64,000 nucleotides of DNA, taken from an uncultured Roseateles sp. Its GTDB lineage: Bacteria; Pseudomonadota; Gammaproteobacteria; Burkholderiales; Burkholderiaceae_C. Made by a program: the position numbers and the translations under genes. The stretch spans positions 1-64,000 of the forward strand of contig NZ_CAJYPS010000008.1 in the NCBI RefSeq assembly GCF_913777145.1. The letters are read 5' to 3'. The notes beneath the pieces were generated by a model. The model saw only the letters and a list, made by a program, of their open reading frames with translations, did not search any database and was not told the origin of the DNA. Below are positions 35,882-46,331 of the stretch, piece after piece. Positions within the stretch are counted from its first letter, which is position 1. Every line of letters begins with the position of its first letter.

Positions 35882-36058
35882 GAAGCAGGGGTCAGCCAGG
35901 GGTGACGTTGCAGGGTTGCAACGTGAACACACAATTTCAAATCCGTAAATTCCCGAACACGCCAAAGCTCTGGTGGAATACGGGCACTTCCTCTCTGGAG
36001 GTGACTGCGCTGTGCCTTCACCGGCTGGCGTATACGGATGAATCCTTAGGAGTATCGA

Positions 36059-37093
36059 ATGAAAAAAGCTCTGATTGCCCTGGCCGTCCTCGGTCTGACC
36101 GGCGGCGCTGCTGTCGCGCAATCCTCCGTGACCCTGTTCGGCGTCCTGGATGCCAACATGCGCTACACCAAGTCCAGCGGCCAGAACCTGAAGAAGGTCG
36201 ACTCCAGCGGCCTGAACACCAGCCGTTTCGGCGTGCGTGGCACGGAAGACCTGGGCGGCGGCCTGAAGGCTGGCTTCTGGCTGGAATCCGAAGTCAGCTC
36301 TGACACCGGTGTCGCCGGTGGTGGCAGCGCTTTCTGGGGCCGTCGCGCCACCGTCAGCCTGATGGGCGACTTCGGTGAAGTGCGTCTGGGTCGCAACAAG
36401 ACCGCCTCGCGCCTGCACATCGAAGACTTCGACCCGTCGCAAGCTACCGGCATGGGCAACGTGCTGGCCGTCTACAGCTCGCTGGGTTCGGGTACCAACC
36501 TGGCCGCCGGCCGCGCTGACAACATGGTCAGCTACCTGACCCCGGACAACCTGGGTGGCTTCTATGGCGCGGTGGACGTGTCCGCTGGCGAAGGCGCTGG
36601 CACCGGCACCACCGGCACCGCCAACAAGGGCTACTACGGCCGCGCTGGCTACAAGCAAGGCGCTCTGCACGTCAGCGGCACCTACGCCACCGTCGGCACG
36701 ACCAGCAAGTACAAGCTGGCCGCCATCGGCGCGTCCTATGACTTCGGCATCGTGAAGCCCGCCTTCAACTACAGCCAAGCCAAGTTCAACGACCGCAAGG
36801 AAGACGTTTACACGCTGTCGGCCACGGCTCCCCTGGGCCAAGGTCTGCTGATGGCTTCGTACACGGACGCCAAGTTCAACAACGCGGCTGAAGTGGCTGG
36901 CATCAGCGCTGGCGACGCCAAGCTGTACTTCGTCGGCTACGTGTACAACCTGTCCAAGCGCACCGCTCTGTACACGACCTACGGCACCATCGACAACAAC
37001 GGCGCCGGCAAGTTCGCCGTCGCGGGTTCGCCCACCGTGGTGGCTGGTCGCAGCTCCAGCGGCTTCGACGTCGGTATCCGTCACAGCTTCTAA
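36059..37093 (+). CDS. outer-membrane porin, Gram-negative general porin family
   Basis: 344 residues. Signal peptide MKKALIALAVLGLTGGAAVAQ followed by the betaproteobacterial trimeric-porin start SSVTLFGVLDANMRY. Sixteen-strand beta-barrel pattern: SRFGVRGTEDLGGGLKAGFWLES, WGRRATVSLMGDFGEVRLGR, and the C-terminal VGIRHSF ending in Phe, as needed for barrel assembly. TAGGAG upstream fixes the start. Third positions and codon choice look adapted for high expression. It is followed by its own terminator and a second porin gene. Confidence 0.96.
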   Translation: MKKALIALAVLGLTGGAAVAQSSVTLFGVLDANMRYTKSSGQNLKKVDSSGLNTSRFGVRGTEDLGGGLKAGFWLESEVSSDTGVAGGGSAFWGRRATVSLMGDFGEVRLGRNKTASRLHIEDFDPSQATGMGNVLAVYSSLGSGTNLAAGRADNMVSYLTPDNLGGFYGAVDVSAGEGAGTGTTGTANKGYYGRAGYKQGALHVSGTYATVGTTSKYKLAAIGASYDFGIVKPAFNYSQAKFNDRKEDVYTLSATAPLGQGLLMASYTDAKFNNAAEVAGISAGDAKLYFVGYVYNLSKRTALYTTYGTIDNNGAGKFAVAGSPTVVAGRSSSGFDVGIRHSF

Positions 37094-37133
37094 TCACTGC
37101 GATCTCGGCCCCTTCACAGGGGCTGCTCGCAGC

Positions 37134-37159
37134 AAAAGCCGCCTTCGGGCGGCTTTTTT
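37134..37159 (+). terminator. terminator after the first porin gene
   Basis: Ten-base stem AAAAGCCGCC/GGCGGCTTTT with a TTCG tetraloop, then more T residues. Confidence 0.92.
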
Positions 37160-37290
37160 GTTTGCTGTGCGTCACCTTGGGGACTCAGGGGAAGCCATGT
37201 GGGCGCGCTGCAACAAAGCACGCACGTTCCGCAAGGGCTTCTCTCAGAATAGAGCGGTTCACTTTTCAAAACACTACAGGAGACAAACTG

Positions 37291-38502
37291 ATGAAGAAGA
37301 CCGCTTTGGCCCTCGCTGTTCTGGCAGCGAGCGCCTCGAGTGCCTGGGCGCAATCCAGCGTGACGCTGTATGGCATCTTGGATGCTGGTGTGCGCTACAC
37401 CACCAATGCCAATGCCGGCACCTCCGAGAAGACGGTGGTCCCTGGCGGTATGTCGCAAAGCCGTCTCGGCGTGAATATCACCGAGGACATGGGCGGCGGT
37501 CTGAAGGGCATTGCCAACATGGAGCACCGCCTGAACTCGGACACCGGCACGGCCGCTGCGGGTGATTTCTGGCGTCAGGTGTGGGTGGGTCTGCAATCCA
37601 GCGAGTTTGGCCAGATCCGCCTGGGTCGTCAGTACAACATCCTGTTTGACGTTTACACGTCGACCTTCGCCTCCTTCCGCTACTCGCCCTATATCGAGGC
37701 CTACAAGCCCGAGATCGGCATGGCCATGGCGGCGCGCCAGGACAACATGGTCAAGTACCTGGTCCAGCTGGGCAATTTCTACGGCGAAATTCAGGTGAGC
37801 GCGGGTGAGGGTCAGTCGGGTGCGGCAGCTGCCCTGCCGAACAAGACCGCAGGCGGCCTGCTGCGCTACAACGATGGCACCTGGGGGGCGGGTGGTGCCT
37901 TCCTGCAGGCGACCGAGCAGACCGGTCGCAAGGTCAAGGCGACGGTGCTGGGCGGCTCCTACACGGAGGGCCCCTGGTACATCCACGCCTCCTGGGGTCA
38001 GAACAAGTTTGACAACCCCTTCGGCCTGCTGAATCAGAGCAGTGCCGCAGCCTTCGCGGCATCGGCAGCGTCCACCGCACCCTTCGGCGTGGCTGCGCAG
38101 ACCCGTGGTGCCTACACCAGCGGCCTGCTGGGTGCGAACGTGTTCAACGCGAACTCGACGGACATCAAGACCCGCACGATGTACATGTTCGGTGCCACTT
38201 ATCAGCTGACGCCGCAACTGAACATCGGCGCCAATGCCTGGCTGACCAAGCAGAAGCATTACGGTACGGCCCAGAACCTGGCGGCGCCGTTCGCCGCTGC
38301 GCTGGCAGCGACCGGCCTGTCGACCAATGCGAACACGGAATCCAAGGCCGACTTCTTCGCCTTCGTGGCGGACTACGCCTTCTCCAAGCGCACCGACGCT
38401 TACCTGGAACTGGACTACACCAAGACCAGCGGTTCTGTGGCCTTTGCCAACGGCGCGACCAAGCGCGGCGGCGCGATGGTAGGCTTGCGCCATCGCTTCT
38501 GA
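37291..38502 (+). CDS. outer-membrane porin, Gram-negative general porin family
   Basis: 403 residues. Signal peptide MKKTALALAVLAASASSAWAQ and barrel start SSVTLYGILDAGVRYTTNANAG; SQSRLGVNITEDMGGGLKGI, FWRQVWVGLQSSEFGQIRLGR and the terminal VGLRHRF are the porin pattern. The ATG at 37291 has ACAGGAGA upstream; an earlier in-frame start would bury the signal peptide. It is about 60 residues longer than the first porin, with an Ala/Ser-rich loop around residues 250-290. The two genes probably arose by duplication followed by divergence. Confidence 0.95.
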   Translation: MKKTALALAVLAASASSAWAQSSVTLYGILDAGVRYTTNANAGTSEKTVVPGGMSQSRLGVNITEDMGGGLKGIANMEHRLNSDTGTAAAGDFWRQVWVGLQSSEFGQIRLGRQYNILFDVYTSTFASFRYSPYIEAYKPEIGMAMAARQDNMVKYLVQLGNFYGEIQVSAGEGQSGAAAALPNKTAGGLLRYNDGTWGAGGAFLQATEQTGRKVKATVLGGSYTEGPWYIHASWGQNKFDNPFGLLNQSSAAAFAASAASTAPFGVAAQTRGAYTSGLLGANVFNANSTDIKTRTMYMFGATYQLTPQLNIGANAWLTKQKHYGTAQNLAAPFAAALAATGLSTNANTESKADFFAFVADYAFSKRTDAYLELDYTKTSGSVAFANGATKRGGAMVGLRHRF

Positions 38503-38538
38503 TCTGCTGCATCAGCGCCCGAAGGCGCACACCAGCCG

Positions 38539-38562
38539 GGGGCCGCATCGCGGCCCCTTTTT
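38539..38562 (+). terminator. terminator after the second porin gene
   Basis: Eight-base stem GGGGCCGC/GCGGCCCC with an ATC loop, then five T residues. It ends just before the next start codon. Confidence 0.85.
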
Positions 38563-38563
38563 C

Positions 38564-39337
38564 ATGGGTCCAACGTCCTGGCGGCATGGCCTGGCGACGT
38601 TCGTCTGTGTGCTGCTGTCGGCCTGCGCTTCGACGCCGCAGCCCCCGGTCGAAGCTCTGCCCTTGACCGGGCCTTTGCAGGGCTGGTCGCTGCGCCCGCT
38701 GCCGGGCAAGGCGCAGACCCGCTATGTGCTGTCGTCGCGCGAAGGGCGGGCCTGTGTGCAGGCCACGTCGGAGGGCTCGGCCAGCCTGTTGCGTCGCATG
38801 CTGGACCTGCCGTCCGGCCAGATCGCACGCATAGAGTTCGATTGGTGGATAGACGCAGGCCCGGTCGTGCCCTCGGGCGAACAGCCGCCCGACGATGCGG
38901 CGGCGCGCATCGTGCTGGGCTTCGAGGGTGACGAGGCTCGCCTCTCGGTGAAGGACCGCCTGATGTTCGAGCTGGCGCGCACCATCACCGGTGAGTCGCC
39001 GCCCTATGCGTCATTGATCTATGCCTGGGATGCGCGCCAGGTGCACGACGTGACGCTGATCAGCGAACGCAGCGACCGCCTGCGCAAGATCGTCGTGGCC
39101 GGGGGCGAGCAGCCGCCGGGGCGCTGGCTGCATCTCAGCCGTGACCTGGGCGCCGATTTCCGGCAGGCCTATGGCGAAGTGCCGGGGCGCCTGGTGGGTC
39201 TGGCCTTGATGACCGACAGCGACAACACCAGCAGCCATGCCCAGGCCTGTTACGGCGATGTGCGGTTCTATGACGCCCAGGGGCAATTGCTGCAGGGCAG
39301 CCTGCTGATGTCTGCGCCGGCATTGAGTGCGCCCTAG
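38564..39337 (+). CDS. DUF3047 lipoprotein
   Basis: 257 residues. A signal sequence with lipobox LLSAC predicts a lipoprotein anchored at Cys21. The body matches the DUF3047 pattern: TRYVLSSREGRACVQATSEGSASLLRR, RIEFDWWIDAG, DDAAARIVLGFEGD, YASLIYAWDAR, RKIVVAGGE, DFRQAYGEVPGRLVGLALMTDSDNTSSHAQACYGDVRF. The fold is probably a beta-sandwich, function unknown. The ATG lies only two bases after the terminator T run, so either the promoter overlaps the second porin gene or some transcript reads through. No strong Shine-Dalgarno was found. Confidence 0.82.
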   Translation: MGPTSWRHGLATFVCVLLSACASTPQPPVEALPLTGPLQGWSLRPLPGKAQTRYVLSSREGRACVQATSEGSASLLRRMLDLPSGQIARIEFDWWIDAGPVVPSGEQPPDDAAARIVLGFEGDEARLSVKDRLMFELARTITGESPPYASLIYAWDARQVHDVTLISERSDRLRKIVVAGGEQPPGRWLHLSRDLGADFRQAYGEVPGRLVGLALMTDSDNTSSHAQACYGDVRFYDAQGQLLQGSLLMSAPALSAP

Positions 39338-39440
39338 GGCTTTCCCCGGGCGTGACGGCGGCATCGCGCCGCCATCATCGCGCCTTCACGCTGCGCTGCA
39401 GCAAGCCTTACGTTGATGATCACGCGGTCTCCGCGGCTCC

Positions 39441-40418
39441 ATGCTGGTTTTCATCCTCCGTCGTCTGCTGCAGGCCCTGGTCGTGATGCTCACGGTGGCC
39501 TTCATCGCCTTCATGCTGTTTCAGTACGTGGGCGACCCGGTCACCAATCTGCTGGGGCAGGACGCGACCGAGGAGCAGCGCACCGCGCTGCGCAAGGATC
39601 TCGGACTGGACCAGCCCTTCCCGGTGCAGTTCGCGCGCTTCGTCGGTAACGCGGCCCAGGGCGAGTTCGGCCTCAGCCTGCGCCAGGGCCGGCAGGTGTC
39701 GGCGCTCATCGTCGAGCGCTTTCCGGCCACGCTGGAATTGGCGCTGGCGGCCGGTGTGATTGCGCTGGTGTTCGGCATTCCGCTGGGGGTCTATGCGGCG
39801 CTGCGGCGTGGCCGCGTGGGCTCGCAACTGCTGATGATGGGTTCTTTGCTGGGGGTGAGCCTGCCGACCTTCCTGATCGGCATCCTGCTGATCCTGGTGT
39901 TCTCGGTGCGGCTCAAGTGGCTGCCCAGCTTCGGCCGCGGCGAGGTGGTGTCGCTGGGCGCGTGGCAGACCGGGCTGCTGACCTGGGATGGGCTCAAGCA
40001 CCTGGTGCTGCCGGCATTCACGCTTTCGGTATTCCAGCTGACGCTGATCCTGCGCCTGGTGCGCGCCGAGATGCTGGAGGTGCTGCGCACCGACTACATC
40101 CGCTTCGCACGCGCCCGCGGCCTGAGCAACCGCAGCATCTACTTCGGCCATGCGCTGAAGAACACGCTGGTGCCGGTGATCACCATCACCGGCCTGCAGT
40201 TGGGCTCGCTGATCGCGTTCTCCATCATCACCGAGACCGTGTTCCAGTGGCCGGGCATGGGCCTGCTGTTCATCCAGGCGGTGCAGTTTGCCGACATCCC
40301 GGTGATGGCCGCCTATCTATGCCTGATTTCGTTGATCTTCGTGACGATCAACCTGGTGGTGGACCTGCTGTATTTCGCGGTCGACCCACGGCTGCGCGTC
40401 GAGGGCAAGGCGCATTGA
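39441..40418 (+). CDS. ABC peptide-type transporter permease (DppB-like)
   Basis: 325 residues, six membrane segments. First gene of a four-gene transporter operon. Typical DppB/OppB start MLVFILRRLLQALVVMLTVAFIAFML with GDPVTNLLG, and the ATP-binding-protein contact loop LRTDYIRFARARGLSNRSIYFGHALKNTLVPVIT. The imported compound is unknown; members move di- or oligopeptides, opines or nickel. Confidence 0.92.
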   Translation: MLVFILRRLLQALVVMLTVAFIAFMLFQYVGDPVTNLLGQDATEEQRTALRKDLGLDQPFPVQFARFVGNAAQGEFGLSLRQGRQVSALIVERFPATLELALAAGVIALVFGIPLGVYAALRRGRVGSQLLMMGSLLGVSLPTFLIGILLILVFSVRLKWLPSFGRGEVVSLGAWQTGLLTWDGLKHLVLPAFTLSVFQLTLILRLVRAEMLEVLRTDYIRFARARGLSNRSIYFGHALKNTLVPVITITGLQLGSLIAFSIITETVFQWPGMGLLFIQAVQFADIPVMAAYLCLISLIFVTINLVVDLLYFAVDPRLRVEGKAH

Positions 40419-40434
40419 CACACAAAGGATGGCG

Positions 40435-41358
40435 ATGAGTTCCGGGGTCGGCGCCGCGTTCGGGCGCTTCTTCGACGGCGATGTCTGGTATTCGTTCCGC
40501 CGCTCGCCCGTGGCCATGGGGGCGGCGCTGGTGGCGCTGGTCTGCGCGGTCTGCGCGCTGTTTGCCGAGAGCATCGCGCCGCACAACCCTTTCGACCTGG
40601 CGACGCTGGAGTTGCTGGACTCGCTCAAGCCGCCCGCGTGGCTGGAGGGCGGCGAGGCGCGTTACCTGCTGGGCACGGACGACCAGGGGCGCGACATCCT
40701 CTCCGCGCTGATGTATGGCGCGCGCATCTCGCTGCTGGTGGGCATTGCGTCGGTGCTGCTGTCCATGGTCATCGGCGTGAGCCTGGGGCTGCTGGCCGGT
40801 TTCGTGGGCGGGCGGGTGGACGCCTTCATCATGCGGGTCTGCGACGTGATGCTGTCCTTCCCGTCCATCCTGATCGCGCTGCTGATCGACGGCGTGGGGC
40901 GCGCGCTGTTCCCGGATGCCCATGGCAGCCTGGCGTTCGCGGTGCTCATCCTCGCGATCTCGCTGACCGGCTGGGTGCAGTACGCACGCACCGTGCGCGG
41001 CTCCACGCTGGTGGAGCGTAACAAGGAATATGTGCAGGCCGCGCGCGTGATCGGCGTGGGCTCCTTCACCATCATGCGCCGCCATGTGCTGCCCAACGTG
41101 ACCGGGCCGGTGCTCATCCTGGCCACGCTGCAGGTGGCCTCGGCCATCTTGACCGAGGCGACGCTGTCCTTCCTGGGCGTGGGCGTGCCCCCCACCAGCC
41201 CCAGCCTGGGCACGCTGATCCGCATAGGCAACGACTTCCTGTTCTCCGGCGAGTGGTGGATCACCATCTGGCCCGGCGTGATGCTGGTGCTGATCTCGCT
41301 CAGCGTGAACCTGCTGGGCGACTGGCTGCGCGATGCGCTCAACCCGCGACTGCGATGA
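40435..41358 (+). CDS. ABC peptide-type transporter permease (DppC-like)
   Basis: 307 residues. DppC/OppC pattern: SFRRSPVAMGAALVALVCAVCALFAESIAPHNPFD, YLLGTDDQGRDILSALMYGARISLLVG and the coupling loop KEYVQAARVIGVGSFTIMRRHVLPN. The ATG at 40435 is preferred since AAGGA lies five bases upstream; another ATG lies two codons earlier. The stop overlaps the next gene's start by four bases. Confidence 0.92.
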   Translation: MSSGVGAAFGRFFDGDVWYSFRRSPVAMGAALVALVCAVCALFAESIAPHNPFDLATLELLDSLKPPAWLEGGEARYLLGTDDQGRDILSALMYGARISLLVGIASVLLSMVIGVSLGLLAGFVGGRVDAFIMRVCDVMLSFPSILIALLIDGVGRALFPDAHGSLAFAVLILAISLTGWVQYARTVRGSTLVERNKEYVQAARVIGVGSFTIMRRHVLPNVTGPVLILATLQVASAILTEATLSFLGVGVPPTSPSLGTLIRIGNDFLFSGEWWITIWPGVMLVLISLSVNLLGDWLRDALNPRLR

Positions 41359-42331
41359 CCCAGCCCCTGCTTGAAGTGCGCCATCTGCGCGTCGAATTCC
41401 CCACCCGCCGCGGCACGCTGCTGGCGCTGGACGACATCAGCTTCGACATCGCGCCCGGCGAGATCCTGGGCGTGGTGGGCGAGTCCGGTGCGGGCAAGTC
41501 GCTGACCGGCGCGGCCATCATCGGCCTGCTGGACCCGCCGGGCCGCATCGCGGCCGGCGAGATCCGGCTGAGCGGCCGCCGCATCGACAAGCTGCCCGAT
41601 GAGCAGATGCGCCGCGTGCGCGGCCGCGAGATCGGCGCGGTGTTCCAGGACCCGCTGACCTCGCTGAATCCGCTCTACACCGTGGGCCGTCAGCTGGTGG
41701 AGACCATCACCACCCACCTGGAACTCAGCGCAGCCCAGGCGCGCGCACGCGCCATCGAGCTGCTGGCGTCCACCGGCATTCCGGCGCCCGAGGCCCGCAT
41801 CGACCATTACCCGCACCAGTTCTCCGGCGGCATGCGACAGCGCGTGGTGATTGCGCTGGCGCTGGCCGCGCAACCCAAGCTCATCGTGGCGGACGAGCCC
41901 ACCACGGCGCTGGACGTGTCCATCCAGGCGCAGATCATTGCGCTGCTGAAGAGGGTCTGCAAAGAGCAGGGCGCGGCCGTGATGCTGGTGACTCACGACA
42001 TGGGCGTGATCGCCGAAACCTGCGACCGCGTGGCCGTGATGTATGCCGGCCGCATCGCCGAGATCGGCCCGGTGGCCGACGTGATCCACCGGCCCGCCCA
42101 CCCCTACACGGTGGGTCTGATGGGCTCCATCCCCGCCATGGACGAGGAGCGCGAGCGCCTGCAGCAGATCGACGGCGCGATGCCGCGCCTCACTGCGATT
42201 CCGCCGGGCTGCGCGTTCAACCCGCGCTGTGCGCAGGCCGACGAGCGCTGCCGCGGCCAGCGGCCCGAACTGGTCGCCGCGGGCGCGACCTGCGCGGCCT
42301 GCTGGAAGCCGGTGAGCCCGGAGGCGCTGCG

Positions 42332-42335
<4 letters not shown>
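41355..42335 (+). CDS. ABC peptide-type transporter ATP-binding protein (DppD-like)
   Basis: 326 residues. Walker [10 protein letters not shown]-loop [11 protein letters not shown], signature FSGGMRQR, Walker [13 protein letters not shown] and switch His MLVTHD are all intact. The C-terminal oligopeptide-transporter extension has the cysteine motif [14 protein letters not shown], as in DppD/OppD, where it can bind an Fe-S cluster. Start and stop overlap neighbours by ATGA. Confidence 0.95.
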
Positions 42336-43333
<998 letters not shown>

Positions 43334-43336
43334 GCC

Positions 43337-43540
43337 TCAACGCGCAGCGGAGGCGGCCGATGCAGCGCTGGCCGGCGCCGGCAGGCGCAGCGGCCCCTTC
43401 TGGCCGCAGGCGCTCAGGGCGCCCAGGCCCAGCAGCACGGCGACGCCCAGTGCCAGGCGGCGCAGCCCCGCGCCGAGGCGGGTCTTTGGGTGGGGCGCCC
43501 GGGGGCGGGCGCCTACACTGATGCAAGCTTCAGTCTTCAT
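43337..43540 (-). CDS. lptM: LPS-assembly lipoprotein LptM (YifL-type)
   Basis: 67 residues if started at the ATG 43540; an alternative start lies 21 bases upstream. The membrane-signal part LALGVAVLLGLGALSAC ends in a lipobox and is followed by CGQKGPLRLP, the LptM signature. LptM is an outer-membrane lipoprotein that helps LptD mature. In related genomes lysA usually follows on the same strand; here the gene is followed by the ABC operon end, so lysA has moved or is elsewhere. Confidence 0.85.
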   Translation of the reverse strand: MKTEACISVGARPRAPHPKTRLGAGLRRLALGVAVLLGLGALSACGQKGPLRLPAPASAASAASAAR

Positions 43541-43559
43541 GGAACGCAGTGTAGTGATC

Positions 43560-43895
43560 ATGTCTTTGTCCGATGCCGAATACCACGCCAAGGCCCACGC
43601 GCTGCTTGCTGCGGTGGAAACCCAGATCGACGCCTGGTTGGAGGCCGATCTGGTGGACATCGACACCCACCGCACCGGCGGCCTGCTGGAGCTGTCTCTG
43701 CCCGGGGGCAGCAAGATCGTGCTGAACACCCAGCCGCCGCTGCAGGAGATCTGGATGGCGGCGCGGGCCGGTGGCTACCACTTCAAGTGGCAGGGCGAGG
43801 CCTGGGTGGACACGCGCGAGGGCCATGAGTTCGGCGCGCTGCTGTCGCGCTGCGCCAGCGAGCAGGCCGGCGTGGCGCTGAGCTTCAAGCTCTGA
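43560..43895 (+). CDS. cyaY: iron-sulfur cluster assembly protein CyaY (frataxin)
   Basis: 111 residues. Frataxin family with the acidic first helix (MSLSDAEYHAKAHALLAAVETQIDAW) and the conserved beta-sheet VDIDTHRTGGLLELSLPGGSKIVLNTQPPLQEIWMAARAGGYHF. It binds iron and controls cysteine-desulfurase activity in Fe-S assembly. ATG 43560 matches family length; an in-frame ATG at 43539 would add seven residues. A TACACT (43514-43519) upstream could be its -10, but no proper -35 was found. Starts of cyaY and lptM nearly overlap, on opposite strands. Confidence 0.92.
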   Translation: MSLSDAEYHAKAHALLAAVETQIDAWLEADLVDIDTHRTGGLLELSLPGGSKIVLNTQPPLQEIWMAARAGGYHFKWQGEAWVDTREGHEFGALLSRCASEQAGVALSFKL

Positions 43896-43922
43896 GCGCC
43901 GGGTTGCGGCCCTGACTGCAGA

Positions 43923-43943
43923 CCTGACCCCGCCGGGGTCAGG
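43923..43943. terminator. hairpin between convergent cyaY and mrcA
   Basis: Perfect nine-base arms CCTGACCCC/GGGGTCAGG (43923-43931, 43935-43943) with a GCC loop. No long T run on either side, but the position between two convergent stops fits a bidirectional terminator. Confidence 0.6.
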
Positions 43944-43949
43944 ACTTGT

Positions 43950-46331
43950 TCAGCGCCTGAAGATGTCCAGGATGGACTTGCGCTCGTCCTCGGTGGGCGC
44001 GCTGGGCACATTGCCGTCATTGCTCAGCTCCCGCACGCCGCTGCTGCCCGAGTACTCGTCGTAGAACCACTCGCCATTGAGGTTGACCACGCCCTCGGGC
44101 GGCGTGATCTCCTCGACCGGCACATTGCGCAGCGCATGGGCCATGAACTCGATCCAGACCGGCAGTGACAGGCCGCCGCCGGTCTCGCGGTCACCCAGCT
44201 TGCGCGGCTGGTCGTAGCCTATCCACACCACCGCGACCAGGTCCTTCTGGTAGCCGGCGAACCAGGCATCCATGGAGTCGTTGGTCGTGCCGGTCTTGCC
44301 GTAGAGGTCGGGGCGCTTGAGCGTGGCCTGGGCGCGCGCCGCCGTGCCGCTGCGGGCGACTTCCTGCAGCAGGCGGCTCATCAGGAAGGCATTGCGCGGC
44401 TCGACCGCACGGGCGTCTTCGCTCAGCTCGCGCTTGGGGGCGTCGTACAGCACGCGGCCCTTGTCGTCCGTGATCTTGTCGATTAGCTGCGGCGCGACGC
44501 GGTAGCCGCCATTGGCGAACACCGAGTAGGCCTGGGCCATCTGCATGGGCGTCACCGAACCCGCACCCAGCGCCATCGTCAGGTAGGCCGGGTGCTTCTC
44601 GGCCTCGAAGCCGAAGCGGGTGATCCAGTCCTGCGCATAGTGCACGCCTATGGAGTTCAGCACGCGTATGGACACCATGTTCTTGGACTTGGCCAGCGCC
44701 ACATGCAGTGGCATCGGCCCCTCGAACTTGCCGTCGTAGTTCTTGGGTTCCCAGGGCTGGCTGCCGGTGCTGCCGGCGTCGAAGAACAGCGGCGCGTCAT
44801 TGACCACCGTGGCCGGCGTGAAGCCCTTTTCCAGCGCAGCCGAGTAGATGAAGGGCTTGAAGCTGGAGCCCGGCTGGCGCCAGGCCTGCGTCACGTGGTT
44901 GAACTTGTTCTTGGCGTAGTCGAAGCCGCCCACCAGCGCTCGCACCTGGCCGTTGCGTGGGTCGATCGCGACGAAGGCGCCCTCGACCTCGGGCAGCTGG
45001 GTGATGGTCCACTCGTTGCCGTCCTTCTGCTTGGCCACCTTGATCACGCGCACCACCGCGCCGCGGCGGATGCGGGTCTTGGGGTTGCCCTTGTCCGACA
45101 GGCCGGAGGTGGCAGGCTTGAGGCCTTCGCCGGTGATGGTGACGGTTTCACCGCTTTGCAGCACGGCGCTGACCTTCTTCGGGTCGGCGTCCAGCACCAC
45201 GGCAGCGAGCAACTCGTCGTTGGCCGGGTGGTCGGCCAGCGTCTCGGCGATGCGGGTGTCCAGGTCGCTGCTGCTGGCCGGCAGGTCGGCATAGGCCTCG
45301 GGGCCGCGGTAGACCTGGCGGCGCTCGTAATCCATGATGCCGCGGCGCAGCGCCCGGTAGGCGCTGTTCTGGTCGTCGCTCTTGATCGTCAGGTAGACGT
45401 TCAGGCCGCGCGAGTAGGCGGCGTCGCCATACTGGTTGTAGATCAGCTGGCGGGCGGCTTCGGCCACGAACTCGGCATGCGAGGCCGGCTCGGCAACCCG
45501 CTGCACCCGCACCTTCTCCGCCTTGGCCTCGTCGCGCTGTTCCTCGGTGATGTAGCCGGTCTCGTACATCCGGTCCAGGATGTATTGCTGGCGTATGGTC
45601 GCGCGCCTGGGGTTGTTGATGGGGTTGTAGGCGGATGGCGCCTTGGGCAGGCCGGCCAGCATCGCGGCCTCGGCGATGGAAACCTTGTCCAGCGTCTTGC
45701 CGAAGTAGATTTCGCTGGCTGCCGCAAAGCCGTGCGCGCGATGACCCAGGAAGATCTGGTTCATGTAGATCTCGAGGATCTGCTCCTTGGACAGCGCGGA
45801 CTCGATCTTCAGCGCCAGCAGGATCTCGTAGATCTTGCGGGTGAAGGTCTTCTCGGTGGACAGGTAGAAGTTGCGCGCCACCTGCATGGTGATGGTGGAG
45901 GCGCCCTGGCTGCGCGATTCGCCGATGTTGGCCAGGCCGGCGCGCAGCACGCCCAGGTAGTCCACGCCGCCGTGCTGATAGAAGCGCGCGTCCTCGATGG
46001 CCAGCACCGCCTCCTGCATGACCTTGGGGATCTGCGCGATCGGCAGGTAGCTGCGCCGCTCCTCGCCGAATTCGCCCAGCAGCACGCCGTCGCTGGACAG
46101 CACCCGCATCGGCAGCTTGGGGCGGTAGTCGGTCAGTCCGCTGATGTCCGGCAGGTTGGGATAGGCCATGGACAGCGCCAGCGCCACCAGCAGCGCCACG
46201 GCCAGCGCGCCGCCCGCGGCCAGCCCCAGCAGCCACAGCAGGGCGCGGCTCAGGCGGGCGGAGAGGGTGGGGGAGGGCGTGCCGGCTGCGGGGGAGGGGC
46301 TGGGTGCAGCGGAGCGGGACGTGTCGTTCAT
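43950..46331 (-). CDS. mrcA: penicillin-binding protein 1A
   Basis: 793 residues. Bifunctional peptidoglycan glycosyltransferase/transpeptidase. One N-terminal membrane helix (ALLWLLGLAAGGALAVALLVALALS), glycosyltransferase motifs AIEDARFYQHGGVD (catalytic Glu113) and SQGASTITMQVARN, and transpeptidase motifs SSFK (nucleophile Ser489), SKN, and KTGTTN. An OB-like domain lies between the two. ATG at 46331 is chosen since residues upstream are cysteine-rich and unlike the family. It is divergent from pilM, the standard ponA-pilMNOPQ arrangement. Confidence 0.96.
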   Translation of the reverse strand: MNDTSRSAAPSPSPAAGTPSPTLSARLSRALLWLLGLAAGGALAVALLVALALSMAYPNLPDISGLTDYRPKLPMRVLSSDGVLLGEFGEERRSYLPIAQIPKVMQEAVLAIEDARFYQHGGVDYLGVLRAGLANIGESRSQGASTITMQVARNFYLSTEKTFTRKIYEILLALKIESALSKEQILEIYMNQIFLGHRAHGFAAASEIYFGKTLDKVSIAEAAMLAGLPKAPSAYNPINNPRRATIRQQYILDRMYETGYITEEQRDEAKAEKVRVQRVAEPASHAEFVAEAARQLIYNQYGDAAYSRGLNVYLTIKSDDQNSAYRALRRGIMDYERRQVYRGPEAYADLPASSSDLDTRIAETLADHPANDELLAAVVLDADPKKVSAVLQSGETVTITGEGLKPATSGLSDKGNPKTRIRRGAVVRVIKVAKQKDGNEWTITQLPEVEGAFVAIDPRNGQVRALVGGFDYAKNKFNHVTQAWRQPGSSFKPFIYSAALEKGFTPATVVNDAPLFFDAGSTGSQPWEPKNYDGKFEGPMPLHVALAKSKNMVSIRVLNSIGVHYAQDWITRFGFEAEKHPAYLTMALGAGSVTPMQMAQAYSVFANGGYRVAPQLIDKITDDKGRVLYDAPKRELSEDARAVEPRNAFLMSRLLQEVARSGTAARAQATLKRPDLYGKTGTTNDSMDAWFAGYQKDLVAVVWIGYDQPRKLGDRETGGGLSLPVWIEFMAHALRNVPVEEITPPEGVVNLNGEWFYDEYSGSSGVRELSNDGNVPSAPTEDERKSILDIFRR

